A stretch of 64,000 bases of DNA from Pelagophyceae sp. CCMP2097 (lineage: Eukaryota; Sar; Pelagophyceae): NCBI GenBank assembly GCA_026770575.1, contig MU657165.1, positions 497,708-561,707 of the forward strand, written 5' to 3'. The notes below the pieces were generated by a model. It did not search any database. It was not told the origin of the DNA and was given only the letters and a program-made list of their open reading frames with translations. The position numbers were made by a program, and so were the translations under genes. Positions 54,029 through 63,983 of the stretch are shown here, piece after piece. Position 1 is the stretch's first letter, and each line of letters starts with the position of its first letter.

Positions 54029-57000
54029 CTAGCGCGTGAAGAGGAAGGAGAGGTCGTCGGTGGAGAGCTTTGCGAAGGAGGCGGCGGAGCCATCGACGGT
54101 GCCTTCGAAGACGAGGCGTTTCTTTTCTTGGAGGTCGAACATTTTTTCCTCAATCGTCCCAGACGTGATGAAGCGCGTCGCGATGACGTCGCGGTGCTGC
54201 CCGATGCGGTGCGCGCGCTGCACGGCCTGCATCTCCACCGCCGGGTTCCTAGGGAAAAGGTCATAATCCCCAATCAGAATCGTTTCTGACCAATCAGGGA
54301 GCTTGGAAATATAATATGTTGAGAAAAAGGTCCCCCCAAAAAGAGCCGAGCACCAAACGCACCACCAGGGCTCGAGGAGGTAGACCCGCGAGGCCTCTTG
54401 GAGGTTTAAGCCCTCGCCGCCGGCCTTGAGCGAGAGGAGGATGACTGCGATGCTCGGGTCGGCCTTGAAGCGGTCCAGCACCGTCTTCCTTTCCGTGAGA
54501 GGCATGTCGCCCATGATCTTCACCACCCTCAAACCGCCCAGTCGGAGGCGCCACTCGCAAATGTCGAGCATGGTGCGGTACTGCGAAAACACAATGGCCT
54601 TGATGCTCTCGTCTTGGGCTCGGTCGTCCGCAATCGCGTTGAAACACGCCTCCACTTTCGTCGACGTCCGCCACTTGGACAGGTCCACCCTCTGCAAAAT
54701 TGAGGCGCGGCCCAAGCGAGAACCGCCGCCGGCGGCGTCGATGGTCGCGACGCGCCGGATCGGCTCGCGGCAGAGCGGACAGAGCGCTTGGTCCAGCTTC
54801 CGCAGTTCCACCACGCACGCCTGGCAGGCGCAGACGTGGCCGCAGTTGTAGAGCATGGTGTCGCGCGCCGCGTCGAGGCAGACGACGCAGACGTTGCGCT
54901 CGGCGGAGGCGATGTTGCGCTGCGATTCGGCGTCGACGCGCGCCTCCGGGAGCTCGGGCACGCTGTCGTCGTCGCTGGCGCCGCCGTCCATGGCCAAAGG
55001 CGGCACCAAGGCCGTGTTGGCCCCGAGGCGCGTCGGCTTGATGCCCAGCGTCGCGAGGCCCTTGTCGATGACGGATTGGCTCTGCACGACCTTTTGCTTA
55101 GGGACTTTGGGCGTTTTCTCCTTTGGCACTTTCTTGGCCGTCGCCGTGGCCTTGGCCGGGTCGCCGTCGTCGTCGTCTTCGTCGAGGCCGTGGAGCTTGT
55201 CGATTTGGATGGTGAGCTTTTGGAAGCAGGTCGGGCATTCCGGCGGGATGCCTGCCGCCGCCGCCGCTTCTTCGACTTCGGCAACGCAGTCGCGGTGGAA
55301 GGCGTGCTTGCAAGAGGCGACGACGCACTCTGCGGCGGTGGCGATTTGCTGGTTGCAATGCGAACACAAATCGAAGAAGCCTGCCGCGGCAGACGCGGCG
55401 TTGGCCTCGGCGTCCGCCGCGGGTCCGTGCACGACGAGATACGGGTGGTCCAGCGCCTGCCGCAGCCTCGCGAGGAGCTCGAAGATGTGGGCGTAGTTGT
55501 GCAGGACGGTGCCCTTGTTCACGAAAGTGGCAAACCTGGACTCCTGCTTTTTAAAAATGCATTCATAAAAGTCGCGCTCCTCCGGCGTCAGCTCCAGCAA
55601 AACCTCGCGCACGACCAAGCAAGGCAGCTTCAAGTCCGCCGCGCGCTCCTTCTTCGTCCGGCGGAGCATGACCACGTTCAAAATGTCCTCTCGGAGCAGA
55701 CCCAGCGCCCGCGCGCCCGCGCCCGCGTAGCCCGCCTGCTCGATGGGCTTCAAGACGCGCTTGTTAAAGTGGTTGTAGTGCTGCATCGGGGTGTGGCCGC
55801 ACAGCTCGCACCGCGCGCCGTGGCAGCCCATCGCCTAAAGCGCAGAGCGTGGGTCGCGTCGAACTTTTGCACCAAGAAGGGCCGCGTCGAACCACAAACG
55901 GGCGGCAGGCGCGTCACCAGGGAGACGCACCCAGACCAAACTCTTGCAGTCGCAGCCCTTCTTGGTGCAAAAGTAGTAGGCGTAGGGGTCGACGCGCAGG
56001 AAGCGGACCAGCGCCTGCAGTTCTTTCACGCGGTTCTGCAGAGGCGTGCCGGTGAGGCACCAACGCCGGTCCGCCCGGAGAGCGAAAACAGACTTGGCCG
56101 TGCCTGAAGCACCGGTGAGGCGCCTTTTGAAAACGGTCTTTTGGAAACGCTCTTTTGGAAAACGGTCTCGAGGACGTGCGATCACCAGACCCCGTCTCGA
56201 GGAGAGAGGAGAGAGGGACCGTATTCTCTCCCGGCTCTTCGTTTTCGACCCACGCCGGTCCTCGCTCGAGGTGAACCCCTTGATTCTATGCGCCTCGTCG
56301 AGGATGACTCTGCGCCAGAGCGCGCAGTGGAGGAGCGAGCCCCGCAGATCGACGCCCTCGACGTCCTTGACGACGTCCGGTGGCGCGAAGAAACGGCCCT
56401 CGTCGTCGTTCACCGCAACATCCGAGCCCGAGGAGGAAGACGAGTCGTCGCTCGAGCCCCCCGCGGTGCACTTTGGCTTTTTCAACCTTTTCGACGACTT
56501 ACCGGCCTTTTTCCGCTTCGTCCGCTTCAAATCGTCCTCCGCAGACGCCTTGCGCGCCACCGCCCGCAACACCAAAGCCTCGATGGCAGCCTAGCCAAGC
56601 CAAGAGTGGGAAATGCACAACCAATCGCACCAACATGGTAAAAAACGCACCTCGCGGTCCTCTGGGCTCATGTCCTCGGCGTCGTCGGCGTCAAAGTCCT
56701 CCTCCTTGGGCTTCTTCGCCCGGCTCGTTCCGCCCTTGTTCCGAGCCGGCAACTTTTCTGACGGAAACGCGTCGTCCGAGTCGTCGCCCTCGTATTCGTC
56801 GTCCGACGATGACTCGACCTCTTCCGCCTTTGGCTCAAAGTCGGCGTCGTCGTCGATGACGATGGCGTCCTTCTTCGAAGATCGCTTCGCGGGCCGCGCC
56901 TTGGCGGCCACAGCCTTGGCCTTCCGGCCGCCCGCCGGCGCGTCCTCCGCCTTCGCGCCCGCGGCCTTCCACGACGGCGACGGCGACGGCTGCCTCATAG

Positions 57001-59875
57001 TCAACGGCGTCGGCTCGGCACGCTTCGACGCCGACCGCGGCGCGCGCGGCTCCGAAGTCGAGCCGCGCGCCGGCGACGGCGCCGCGTCGCGCGCGCCCGG
57101 GCTCAGCACGTCGGCGAGCTGCCGCAAAGCACGCGGCCTATTTCAGCAGAGGCCCTTCAAGGAACCCCATCACAACCCTTCCCAACCTTTCCCAACCTTT
57201 CCCAACCCTTCACAACAACACGGCCCCACAGAGGCCCTCGCAGAAGAGGCCCTTCACAGCCCCCTCCGCTCGTCCACGAGATGCGTCGCGTCAGCCTGCC
57301 CCTCGCGACGACCATGGTCAACTCACAGCTTGGCGCCGCCGGAGAGGCGCTTCGGTTCGTCGCGCTTCAGCACGCAAGTCGGGCAGTGCCAGCAGCCGTC
57401 TGGAACGGCGTCGAGCCCAGCGCAACAGACGTGCAGCGCCGCCGGGCACGCGTCGCAGCAGAGGAGCTCGCCGTCGGCGCCGCACAGAGCGCACGTGTCG
57501 TCGTGCTCTTTTTGCCCAGCCCGCCGAGAGTCCTCCTCGACGTCGATAGACTCGCGCGGCGTGGCGCCCGCGCGCGCGCGCGCCTTCTCGGGCGGCGCGT
57601 CGGCGGGCGACGCCTTGCGCTTCCTCGCGCCGCCGCCCTGCGACGCGTCGGCGTCGGCGCTGCCCTGCGACGCCTCCTGCGACACGGCCGCCTTGCGGCC
57701 TTTTGCCGAGTTGCCGGGCGTGAACTGCGACAGGATCTCGTCGGCGCGGCCGGCGTCGCGCATCAGGTCCTTGTAAATGTTCGAAGGCGTTGGGCGCGAA
57801 GCCACGACGAGGCGCTCCATCGCGGCGGCGCCCACCGCCGCCTTGGCCGACGGCGCCTTGGCCGACGGCGCCTTTGCCGGCGGCGCCGTCGCGTCGCCGT
57901 CGTCGTCGTCGGCCTTAGCGGCCTTTGCGGCCTTCGCGGCCTGCGAGACGACGGGCGTGCACTCGAGCTCCTCGTCGTCCACCTCCTCCGCCTCTTCCTC
58001 GTAGCGTTTCTTGTCGGCGTCGGCCGTCGCCTGGTACGGCGCCCGCGCGGCCTTGCCCAAATCCTTCCACCTCGAGCGCTGCAGAGCCGCGGCGGCGCCC
58101 TTTTCCGGCGCTTCCGTCAAACGAACCTCCGCTGCAACAGCATCCTTCGTCGCCTCTAGATAATGGTGGAAGGCGGACCGCGCCGCCTTTGGCCCGCCCG
58201 GTTTCTTCGGCGCTTTTTCCGACTTGAGGGCCGCCGAGTTCAGGGGTCCCGAATCCGCCTTGGGCACTTTTCGCCGCTTCGGCATCTTCACCGACGGCGC
58301 AGATTCGTCGCCCGCGGCGCGCATCGTCAGCTGCTGCTTCTCGGTGCGCTCGGATAAAGGGCCGCATTGGTACTTGTAGTGCATCTTTAACTTGCGGGGC
58401 AGCATTTTGCGCTTGCAAAATTCGCACTCCAATTTCGTCACGTTCACACGAGCTCGATATTCGTTCTCCAGCACGGGGTACGTCGTCAGCACGACGTCGT
58501 ACCCGGCCAAAGCCGCAGGAGTCAGGCCCTTGCGCTTGCTGTAGTACAAAAGCACTTTTGGAGCGCTCGGCCCGACCCAGAACCGCTCCAGCTCCGAAGC
58601 CCACTGGAAGAGCGCCGAAGATGGGAGCACGATGAGCGTGGTGCGAGGCAGCTCGTACGCGTGCGAACCGTCCTTGGAGTCCAATACCTCTGGCGGCGGG
58701 GCGTCCGCGCTCGCCTTCTTCCGCGCATCGCGCTTGTCCTCGTCCGCGTCCGCCGCAAGGAGGGCCACGGCCTGCAGCGTCTTGCCCATCCTACGCAGTT
58801 TCATGTCGGGGCCTTGAAAGTCCATCTTGTCAAGAAAACGCTCGTCAAGAAAACGCTCGTCAAGAAAACGCTTCTCAAGAAGATGCTCGGGAGACGCACC
58901 CCATCTCGTCTGCGAGGATGCCCCCGCGCACGGCCGCGTTCTCGCAGCCGCCGCGCTCGCGGCCGCGCATCCATCCAAAGCCCTCTTCCTGGTACGGCAG
59001 CAGCGGCACTGAGATCGATGCCGGCGGCGAGACGCGCGGCAGGGCGCGCTGCGGAAGAAAGGCGCGAGAGTTCGGGTCGATCGCGCGGTCCGGCACGCGG
59101 TCCTCGCGCGCGAACTCGGCGCGCACCACCTCCTGGTCCGCGTCGTCGAGGTCCCAGAAGCCGTGGCAGTCGAATTCCGGTGCCATCCTAACGACGCGTC
59201 AACATCATTGCCGACGGCATCCGCCCGCCACACGGCAACGCACGGGCCGAACTTGGCGCGCAGCTCAGTGAGCATGGTGCACTCGAGGTGCGTCCACCCG
59301 GAGATGACCCTCTGGCAGCCCCTACATCACGGCTCTGGCGGCGGATTCCTCGCCCCTTCTCGGTCGCACACTCCCTGCCGAGGGACATATCCGACGACGC
59401 AACGAAAACGACGATGACGGCGACGGCGAAGGAGCCCCCGACTTCCCGGGCCTGAAGAACCTTTGCCCGGCGACGACGACGGCGGAAGCCCGCGTTGCCA
59501 ACGCCGGGCGGCGGCATCTTCGACCGGGCGAATTTCCTGGCGGGCACCGCCGCGGGGGCGGCGGCCACGCCCGAAAATCCCCGCGGGAGACGCCGACGCC
59601 GCCGCGTGGCGACCCTTTTCGGGCCTCGCCTCGCTCCACCACTCTTCCGGCTTCCGGGCGCCGCTTGCTCGCCTTGCGTCCTTGAGCGGGGCGCCCATGC
59701 GGATGGCGCCCTTTGCTATCTGCTCGCCGCAGCCGCGGGTACACGTCGACTGGCCGGACTTTGCGTGTTCGACTGTAAACTTGTGGTGTGGGTCATTGGG
59801 AAATTCCCGCACGTGCCAAGTCACCTTGCCGTGGCACGCGCATTCCTTCACGAAGCAGTGGTCCAGCGCCGACAT
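54029..59875 (-). CDS. RAD16: RAD16/RAD5-type SNF2 ATPase with PARP-type zinc finger, HMG box, PHD and two RING fingers
   Basis: First exon from 59875 (3' end unresolved), then 59244-59311, 58900-59187, 57327-58790, 56651-57137, 56277-56590, 55931-56123, 54363-55834 and 54029-54248, all in phase; over 1500 residues. The N-terminus (KFTVEHAKSGQSTCTRGCGE, IAKGAIRMG, later GWTHLEC) is a PARP-type zinc finger. SNF2 motifs are LLPYQEEGFGWM, ILADEMG/MGKTLQAVALL, ILDEAHRIKG, WCLTGTPLQNRVKELQALVR, DPYAYYFC, IVFSQYRTMLDICEWRLRLG and QAVQRAHRIGQ. Between motifs Ia and II are inserted CEFCKRKMLPRKLKMHYKYQ (zinc finger-like, near 58400), an HMG box (KAARSAFHHYLEATKDAVAA, near 58000-58200) and a PHD finger (CALCGADGELLCC, near 57400-57500). 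Two RING-like fingers lie near 55230-55370 and 54770-54890. RAD16 acts in nucleotide excision repair with a RING ubiquitin ligase. Confidence 0.88.
57138..57326 (-). repeat. RAD16-like intron with AAGGTTGGGA repeats
   Basis: A 189-nt intron, long for this locus, carries three to four tandem AAGGTTGGGA-type units (57174-57215) and repeated GAAGGGCCTCT-like segments. A 23-bp stretch (57269-57291) also occurs in diverged form near 19169 and 19373. Confidence 0.7.
58791..58899 (-). repeat. RAD16-like intron with three 15-bp direct repeats
   Basis: The intron that splits helicase motif I (DEMG/MGKT) contains CGTTTTCTTGACGAG three times head to tail, the last copy slightly changed. Donor GTGCGTCTCC and acceptor CTGCGTAG restore the P-loop exactly. 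Confidence 0.8.
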
Positions 59876-59998
59876 GCCGCCGAGACCGCCGAAAAGGCGA
59901 GGCGCCCGACGACGAGGCCCCTTCCCGCTCTTACGCGGCTCGAAGAAACTCGGTCAGAAGGCGTTAAAGGCCGTTGCTTGCTTGCTTGCTTATAATCC

Positions 59999-61094
59999 AT
60001 GAAACGGACCTTCGACAAATTTGCGCTTTTGCAGCGCGCTTTGTTCCATTCGAGCCGCAGTTCTGAGAAGGATCTTGCGGCGCCGCGCGGCGGTCGGCTC
60101 TCCACCATGCAGGGCCGCCCCAGTACGGCGGGGGCCCTGCCCAGTACCTCGGGGCAGGGCCGCCCCAGTACCGCGGGGGCGAGCCCGAAGACGGCGGGAG
60201 CGAAGAGGACTGTGCGAGAGGTCGAGGACCACCTGCACGAGCAGCGCAACGCGTACGACGCCTGGATCCAGGACCTGTGCGTCCCAGATGCATCGGATCC
60301 AGGACGCTTTAGTGAAAGAGGTCGCGTCGCTCGACGAGGCGGCCAAGGCGTTTGAAGCCGACGCGGCCAGGCGACAAGAAGACTTCACGGCGGCGCGGAT
60401 CGCGCGGTGCACCGGCGCGCAGCGGGACCTGGTCGTGAAGATCCTGGCCAAGATGTGCGGCAACTTGGTCATCGTCGGCTGGCGGCGCTGGAGGCAGAAA
60501 GGAGAAGTCTACCGCCGCCAGTTTGCGCTCGTGAACAAGATATCGATCATGTGCCGCATGATCAACGGCAAGAAGCACGTCTCCTTTCGGACGTGGCACC
60601 GCGCGGCGTTCCAGGCGGGCCTGGACAAATTCAAGTTCAAGGAAGAGCTCCGGGCCGCGCGCGACGCGCTCGCAAAAGCTCCAAAGGCCCGCGCCTTGCA
60701 GCTGGAGAAACTGCGGGCCGAGGCCGCCGAGCTGCTGGCGCTGTCTTTGCGCAACGTTGCCGACGCGGCTGCTGTTCTGGCCGTGTCCAGCGCGTTTGCA
60801 GACAATCTGCACCTCGTCGTCGACAAGCGCGCGCTTGACCCCGCGCCCGACTTCGTCGACTTCGTCGACAAGAGCCGCACCGAATTCGCCGACTTCGCCG
60901 CGTTTGAAGCGTCGCTGCGCAGCGAACGAAGCGGCCAGAGCCCCGCCGCCGGCCCACGGATCGACACCATCACATGTTTTAAAATCAGAGTCAAGGGAGC
61001 CCTTCCCGGGACGGATTGCAGGCGCGGGAGAAGAGGCACGGATTCCCGCCGGGCGACCGCAGGTCGTCGAGGGCGGCCATCTCGCCGGCCGTGA
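59999..61094 (+). CDS. Unknown coiled-coil protein
   Basis: The first part from MKRTFDKFALLQRALFHSSR includes a Pro/Ser/Gly repeat (QGRPSTAGALPSTSGQGRPS, two to three related units) and VEDHLHEQRNAYDAWIQDL. From about 60293 the coding frame changes to QDALVKEVASLDEAAKAFEA, IVGWRRWRQKGEVYRRQFAL and HVSFRTWHRAAFQAGLDKF, mostly helical with spaced Trp residues. The switch needs either a 22-nt intron (GTCCCAG to GGATCCAG), a longer one starting GTGCGAG, or reflects an indel. The C-terminus overlaps the end of the gene on the other strand by about 100 bp. Spaced Trp helices recall centrin-binding proteins, but this is weak. Confidence 0.5.
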
Positions 61095-62113
61095 GCTCGA
61101 AGGTGGTCGCGCCGGCGCGCGCCGCGAGCCCTTCGGCGCAAACATCGTTGTTGAGCCGGCAGGCGGAAAAACCGAGGCCGTAGTCCGCCGTGGGCCGCAC
61201 GGAGACGGCCGCGCCGGACTGGAGCGCCCAGCGGATCGAGACGGCCTCTACAGGTTTGCCGTGCGCTAACGCGGCGTCCGCCAGCGGGCCGCCTTCGCCT
61301 AAAAGCGCCGGCGACGGCCCCGGTTCACCGAGGACGCCGTAGGCAAAGGTGCGGATGCCGCGGGCCTCGCCGAAGGTCCGCAGGCCTCCCGCGTCCGAAC
61401 CCATCCCCGGGTGGAGCATAAAATAGTTCAAGCTCGGCTGGACGACTGCCGTGGTGAGGAGGCACTCCAGTTGCCTCTCGCAAAAGTTGACCGTGCCGAG
61501 GGATCGCACCTTGCCCTGCCGCAACAGGTCCTCGCAGACGGCCCTAAGCAGGGCGGTACGGTGCGAGGTGCTGATAGAGGGGGGCTCACCACTGCGCAGC
61601 CATGACCAAGCAATCTGGGTGGTCGCGCATCATCAGCATATCCACGCGGTCGACGCCCAACGCCACGAGGTCCGCCGACACCTGCGCCCGCACCAGGCCC
61701 GCGGCGAACGCCGGCGGCGTGCCAGGGGCCACGGGCACAAGCTTCGTGGTCAGGAAGAGCGCCGAGCGGTCGACGTTTTTCAGCGCTTTCGCGACGCCGT
61801 CGCGCTCGGCGCCCGGGTGGAAGTCGACGTGCGAGATGCCCGCGGCCAGCGCCAGCTTCACGGCCTCGGCGGCCGACTGCGCCGAGAGGCCCGCGGTGTT
61901 GAGCGCCAACGTCGGCATCTCCACGCCGCCGGCCAGCGTCCAAGACGCCGCCGGTGCGGCGGCCGCCCGATTCGGCGCCAGCAGCGCCGCCGCCGTGCCC
62001 GCAAAAGCGCCCGAGAACGAGCGCCGGTCCAACGCCAACCGGGGCGCCCCGGGAGCCGGCGCGAGGCCGACGACGCCGCTGCCCAGCAGGGCCAGGATGG
62101 TAAGAGCGAGCAT
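60991..62113 (-). CDS. Aldo/keto reductase-fold protein, plastid-type leader
   Basis: Exons 61590-62113 and 60991-61543 join in phase (donor GTGAGCC) to 358 residues. The leader MLALTILALLGSGVVGLAPA is a signal peptide; a second segment DRRSFSGAFAGTAAALLAPN has a twin-Arg plus hydrophobic core, as in lumen targeting. Fold features are LAGGVEMPTLALNTAGLSAQ, AAGISHVDFHPGAERDGVAK, ALFLTTKLVPV (the tetrad Lys position), VDMLMMRDHPD (the tetrad His region), LLRQGKVRSLGTVNF and a late cofactor region with VSVRPT. The tetrad Tyr expected a few residues after the Asp is not found in FHPGAERDG. It may be an inactive or altered member. Confidence 0.72.
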
Positions 62114-62222
62114 GTGCCTGTAGACGACGAAGGTCGGCGGCGCGAGTCGGCTGGGACCAGCTGCCCACGAGCACGTGCTGCGGCTTCCGACACGAGTCAA
62201 ATCCATTTTATTTTAATGAGAT

Positions 62223-62280
62223 CTACAATTTCTAAATTGTAGGAATCCTACAATTGTAGACGCGGTTCCGATAATATCGG
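62223..62280. repeat. Cluster of palindromes 5' side of the intergenic gap
   Basis: In 58 bp there are CTACAATTT-CT-AAATTGTAG (62223-62242), TGTAGGAATCCTA (62238-62250), the perfect palindrome CTACAATTGTAG (62248-62259) and CCGATA-A-TATCGG (62268-62280). It lies between the 3' end of the FkbM gene and the start of the reductase gene. Confidence 0.8.
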
Positions 62281-62323
62281 CGATACAACCCCCGACGAAA
62301 GGCCGGTGTGCGTCAGGCCGCCG

Positions 62324-63571
62324 TCAATTACGCTCGATGTGCGGCGCGAGGGCGTCGAGGAGCCGTGCGCAGTCGTGGGCGTCGATTGCGTACCTTTGGC
62401 AGACGTGGTCCACGATCGATGCCTCGGCGTGCTGTAACGCGACGCGCGCCCGGTAGTAGACCGGCGCGGCGGCTTGATGCACGGCAAAGTAGAAGACGAT
62501 GTCGGCGCCCTCGCGCCACGCGTACTCTTCTGATGCAGGTGGCGGGCTAGAAAGAACTTGGACGTCGACGGCGCCCTCGCTCGGCGCCAGCGCGGCCCGC
62601 GCGAGCGTCGCGCAGTCGATGTCCACCTCCGGGAGCGGCAGCCGCGAGCCGTACAAGTCAAACGTCTGCGCCTCTTCGCTTTGGAGGCCGTAGACGGTTT
62701 CGCAGACGGCGGCCGCGGCGTCGTCGAGCGTCCCTTTGGGGGGCCGCAGCGGCTCGAGTTTGCCGCAGCGTGGGAAGCCGCCGCCGGCGACGGCGCCGGC
62801 GAGGATGTAAAGGTCGAAGCCGGCTTCCAACAAAGCCCTTAAAGTACGTCTCGCATGGCCGCCGTACTCGCAGGCGATAGGATAGTCACCCTCAGGTCGT
62901 AAAACGCCGCTTTCACAATCGCGCGCCGCGAGCTCGACGTAGATAAAGTCCGTCTTTCCAAGCGCTTGGACTGCGTCCGTCGACAGGGCCGCGGCCTCGG
63001 CGCCTTCGATGTCGAACTTTGCAAAGAGCACGCGGTCCGCTTCCGCCGCCAAAGCGTCGTACGTCCAGTCCCGCGGCACTAGGCCGGTGACTACGGAGGC
63101 GTCGTCGAAGCCGTTGACGTTTAGAGCGACGCGGAGCAGCGCCAAAAACTGCGCGTTGCCGTCGACGCTGACCGTGCGGCAGCCGTGCGCTTGCGCGAGG
63201 AGCGTAAAGAAGCCCACGTGGCTGCCGACGTCGACGACGTAACCGCCTTTGCCGCAGTGTTTGGAGAAGATGGCTGATGCGATCACGGACTCGGCGCCGC
63301 CCCATTCGCCGCGGAGCCAGAGCGACGCGGACACTATTCCGAAATTATTAGAGTCCCACGCCTTTTCGCCCAGCGGCGCCGCGACCCAGAACGACGCGCC
63401 CGCCGTCTCGGCACCGCCGCCGACGAGCCGGACGCCGACCTTGTCGCCGACCTGGCCGCCGAGGACCGCGGTGCGCGGCCCGGCGGCGGCAACGGCGCCG
63501 TCGGGCCCGACGAGGACCTGCGCCCCGGCGAGCGCCGCCAGCAAGACCAAGGCCCGCAGACGCGACCGCAT
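62324..63571 (-). CDS. FkbM-type SAM-dependent methyltransferase with signal peptide
   Basis: A single-exon frame of 415 residues. MRSRLRALVLLAALAGAQVL is a signal peptide. The methyltransferase core has GGYVVDVGSHVGFFTLLAQA (motif I), TVSVDGNAQFLALLRVALNV, and LFAKFDIEGAEAAAL with the D-x-E-G-A motif typical of the FkbM family, then DFIYVELAARDC. A C-terminal region of about 150 residues follows (FDLYGSRLPLPEVDIDCATL, VDVQVLSSPPPASEEYAWRE). FkbM-like enzymes O-methylate sugars or small molecules, and in algae secreted versions are common; the substrate is unknown. It has no intron, unlike most neighbours, and palindromic DNA flanks both ends. Confidence 0.8.
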   Translation of the reverse strand: MRSRLRALVLLAALAGAQVLVGPDGAVAAAGPRTAVLGGQVGDKVGVRLVGGGAETAGASFWVAAPLGEKAWDSNNFGIVSASLWLRGEWGGAESVIASAIFSKHCGKGGYVVDVGSHVGFFTLLAQAHGCRTVSVDGNAQFLALLRVALNVNGFDDASVVTGLVPRDWTYDALAAEADRVLFAKFDIEGAEAAALSTDAVQALGKTDFIYVELAARDCESGVLRPEGDYPIACEYGGHARRTLRALLEAGFDLYILAGAVAGGGFPRCGKLEPLRPPKGTLDDAAAAVCETVYGLQSEEAQTFDLYGSRLPLPEVDIDCATLARAALAPSEGAVDVQVLSSPPPASEEYAWREGADIVFYFAVHQAAAPVYYRARVALQHAEASIVDHVCQRYAIDAHDCARLLDALAPHIERN

Positions 63572-63677
63572 CGCGCGGCCGCGACGTGCGACGCCTCGAG
63601 GGTCAGCCGCGCACGCAGCGCAGCGACGTCGGGTCCGTCCCGACGCTCGACGACGAGCTACGCGACCGCGCGCGCCG

Positions 63678-63782
63678 CCTAGATATCTAGATCTACTCTA
63701 GATCTGCTGTTGTAGGATACTGTTATGTAGGAATCCTAGGATTCCTACAACATTGTAGAGTAGGAATTCCTAGGAATTCCTA
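63678..63782. repeat. Palindrome cluster upstream of the methyltransferase
   Basis: Contains AGATCTACTCTAGATCT-type inverted repeats (63689-63705), TGTAGGAATCCTA inside a perfect 22-bp palindrome (63727-63748), and a second perfect 22-bp palindrome made of TAGGAATTCC units (63761-63782). TGTAGGAATCCTA is shared with 62238-62250 on the other side of the gene. Confidence 0.8.
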
Positions 63783-63983
63783 TTGTTGAGGACCCGAAGG
63801 GTCCTCGCCGTTTATTCAACGTCAGTTTACGGCAAGGGCCCTTCGGGTCCTTTGATTGAAGGATTAGGAATTCCTAGAGGGCTTCAGCACATTTCAAAGT
63901 TGTTGAGGACCCGAAGGGTCCTTGCCGTTTATTCAACGTCAGTTTACGGCAAGGGCCCTTCGGGTCCTTTGATTGAAGGATTA
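63783..63983. repeat. Two direct copies of an 84-bp fold-back element
   Basis: Copies at 63783-63866 and 63900-63983 differ at a single base and are 117 bp apart. Each copy has a left arm AGGACCCGAAGGGTCCT (itself a hairpin) and GCCG, a loop of about 20 bp (TTTATTCAACGTCAGTTTA), then CGGC and a right arm AAGGGCCCTTCGGGTCCT that is the near-perfect reverse complement of the left. Each copy could fold as a cruciform or RNA stem. No open frame is present. Confidence 0.85.
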
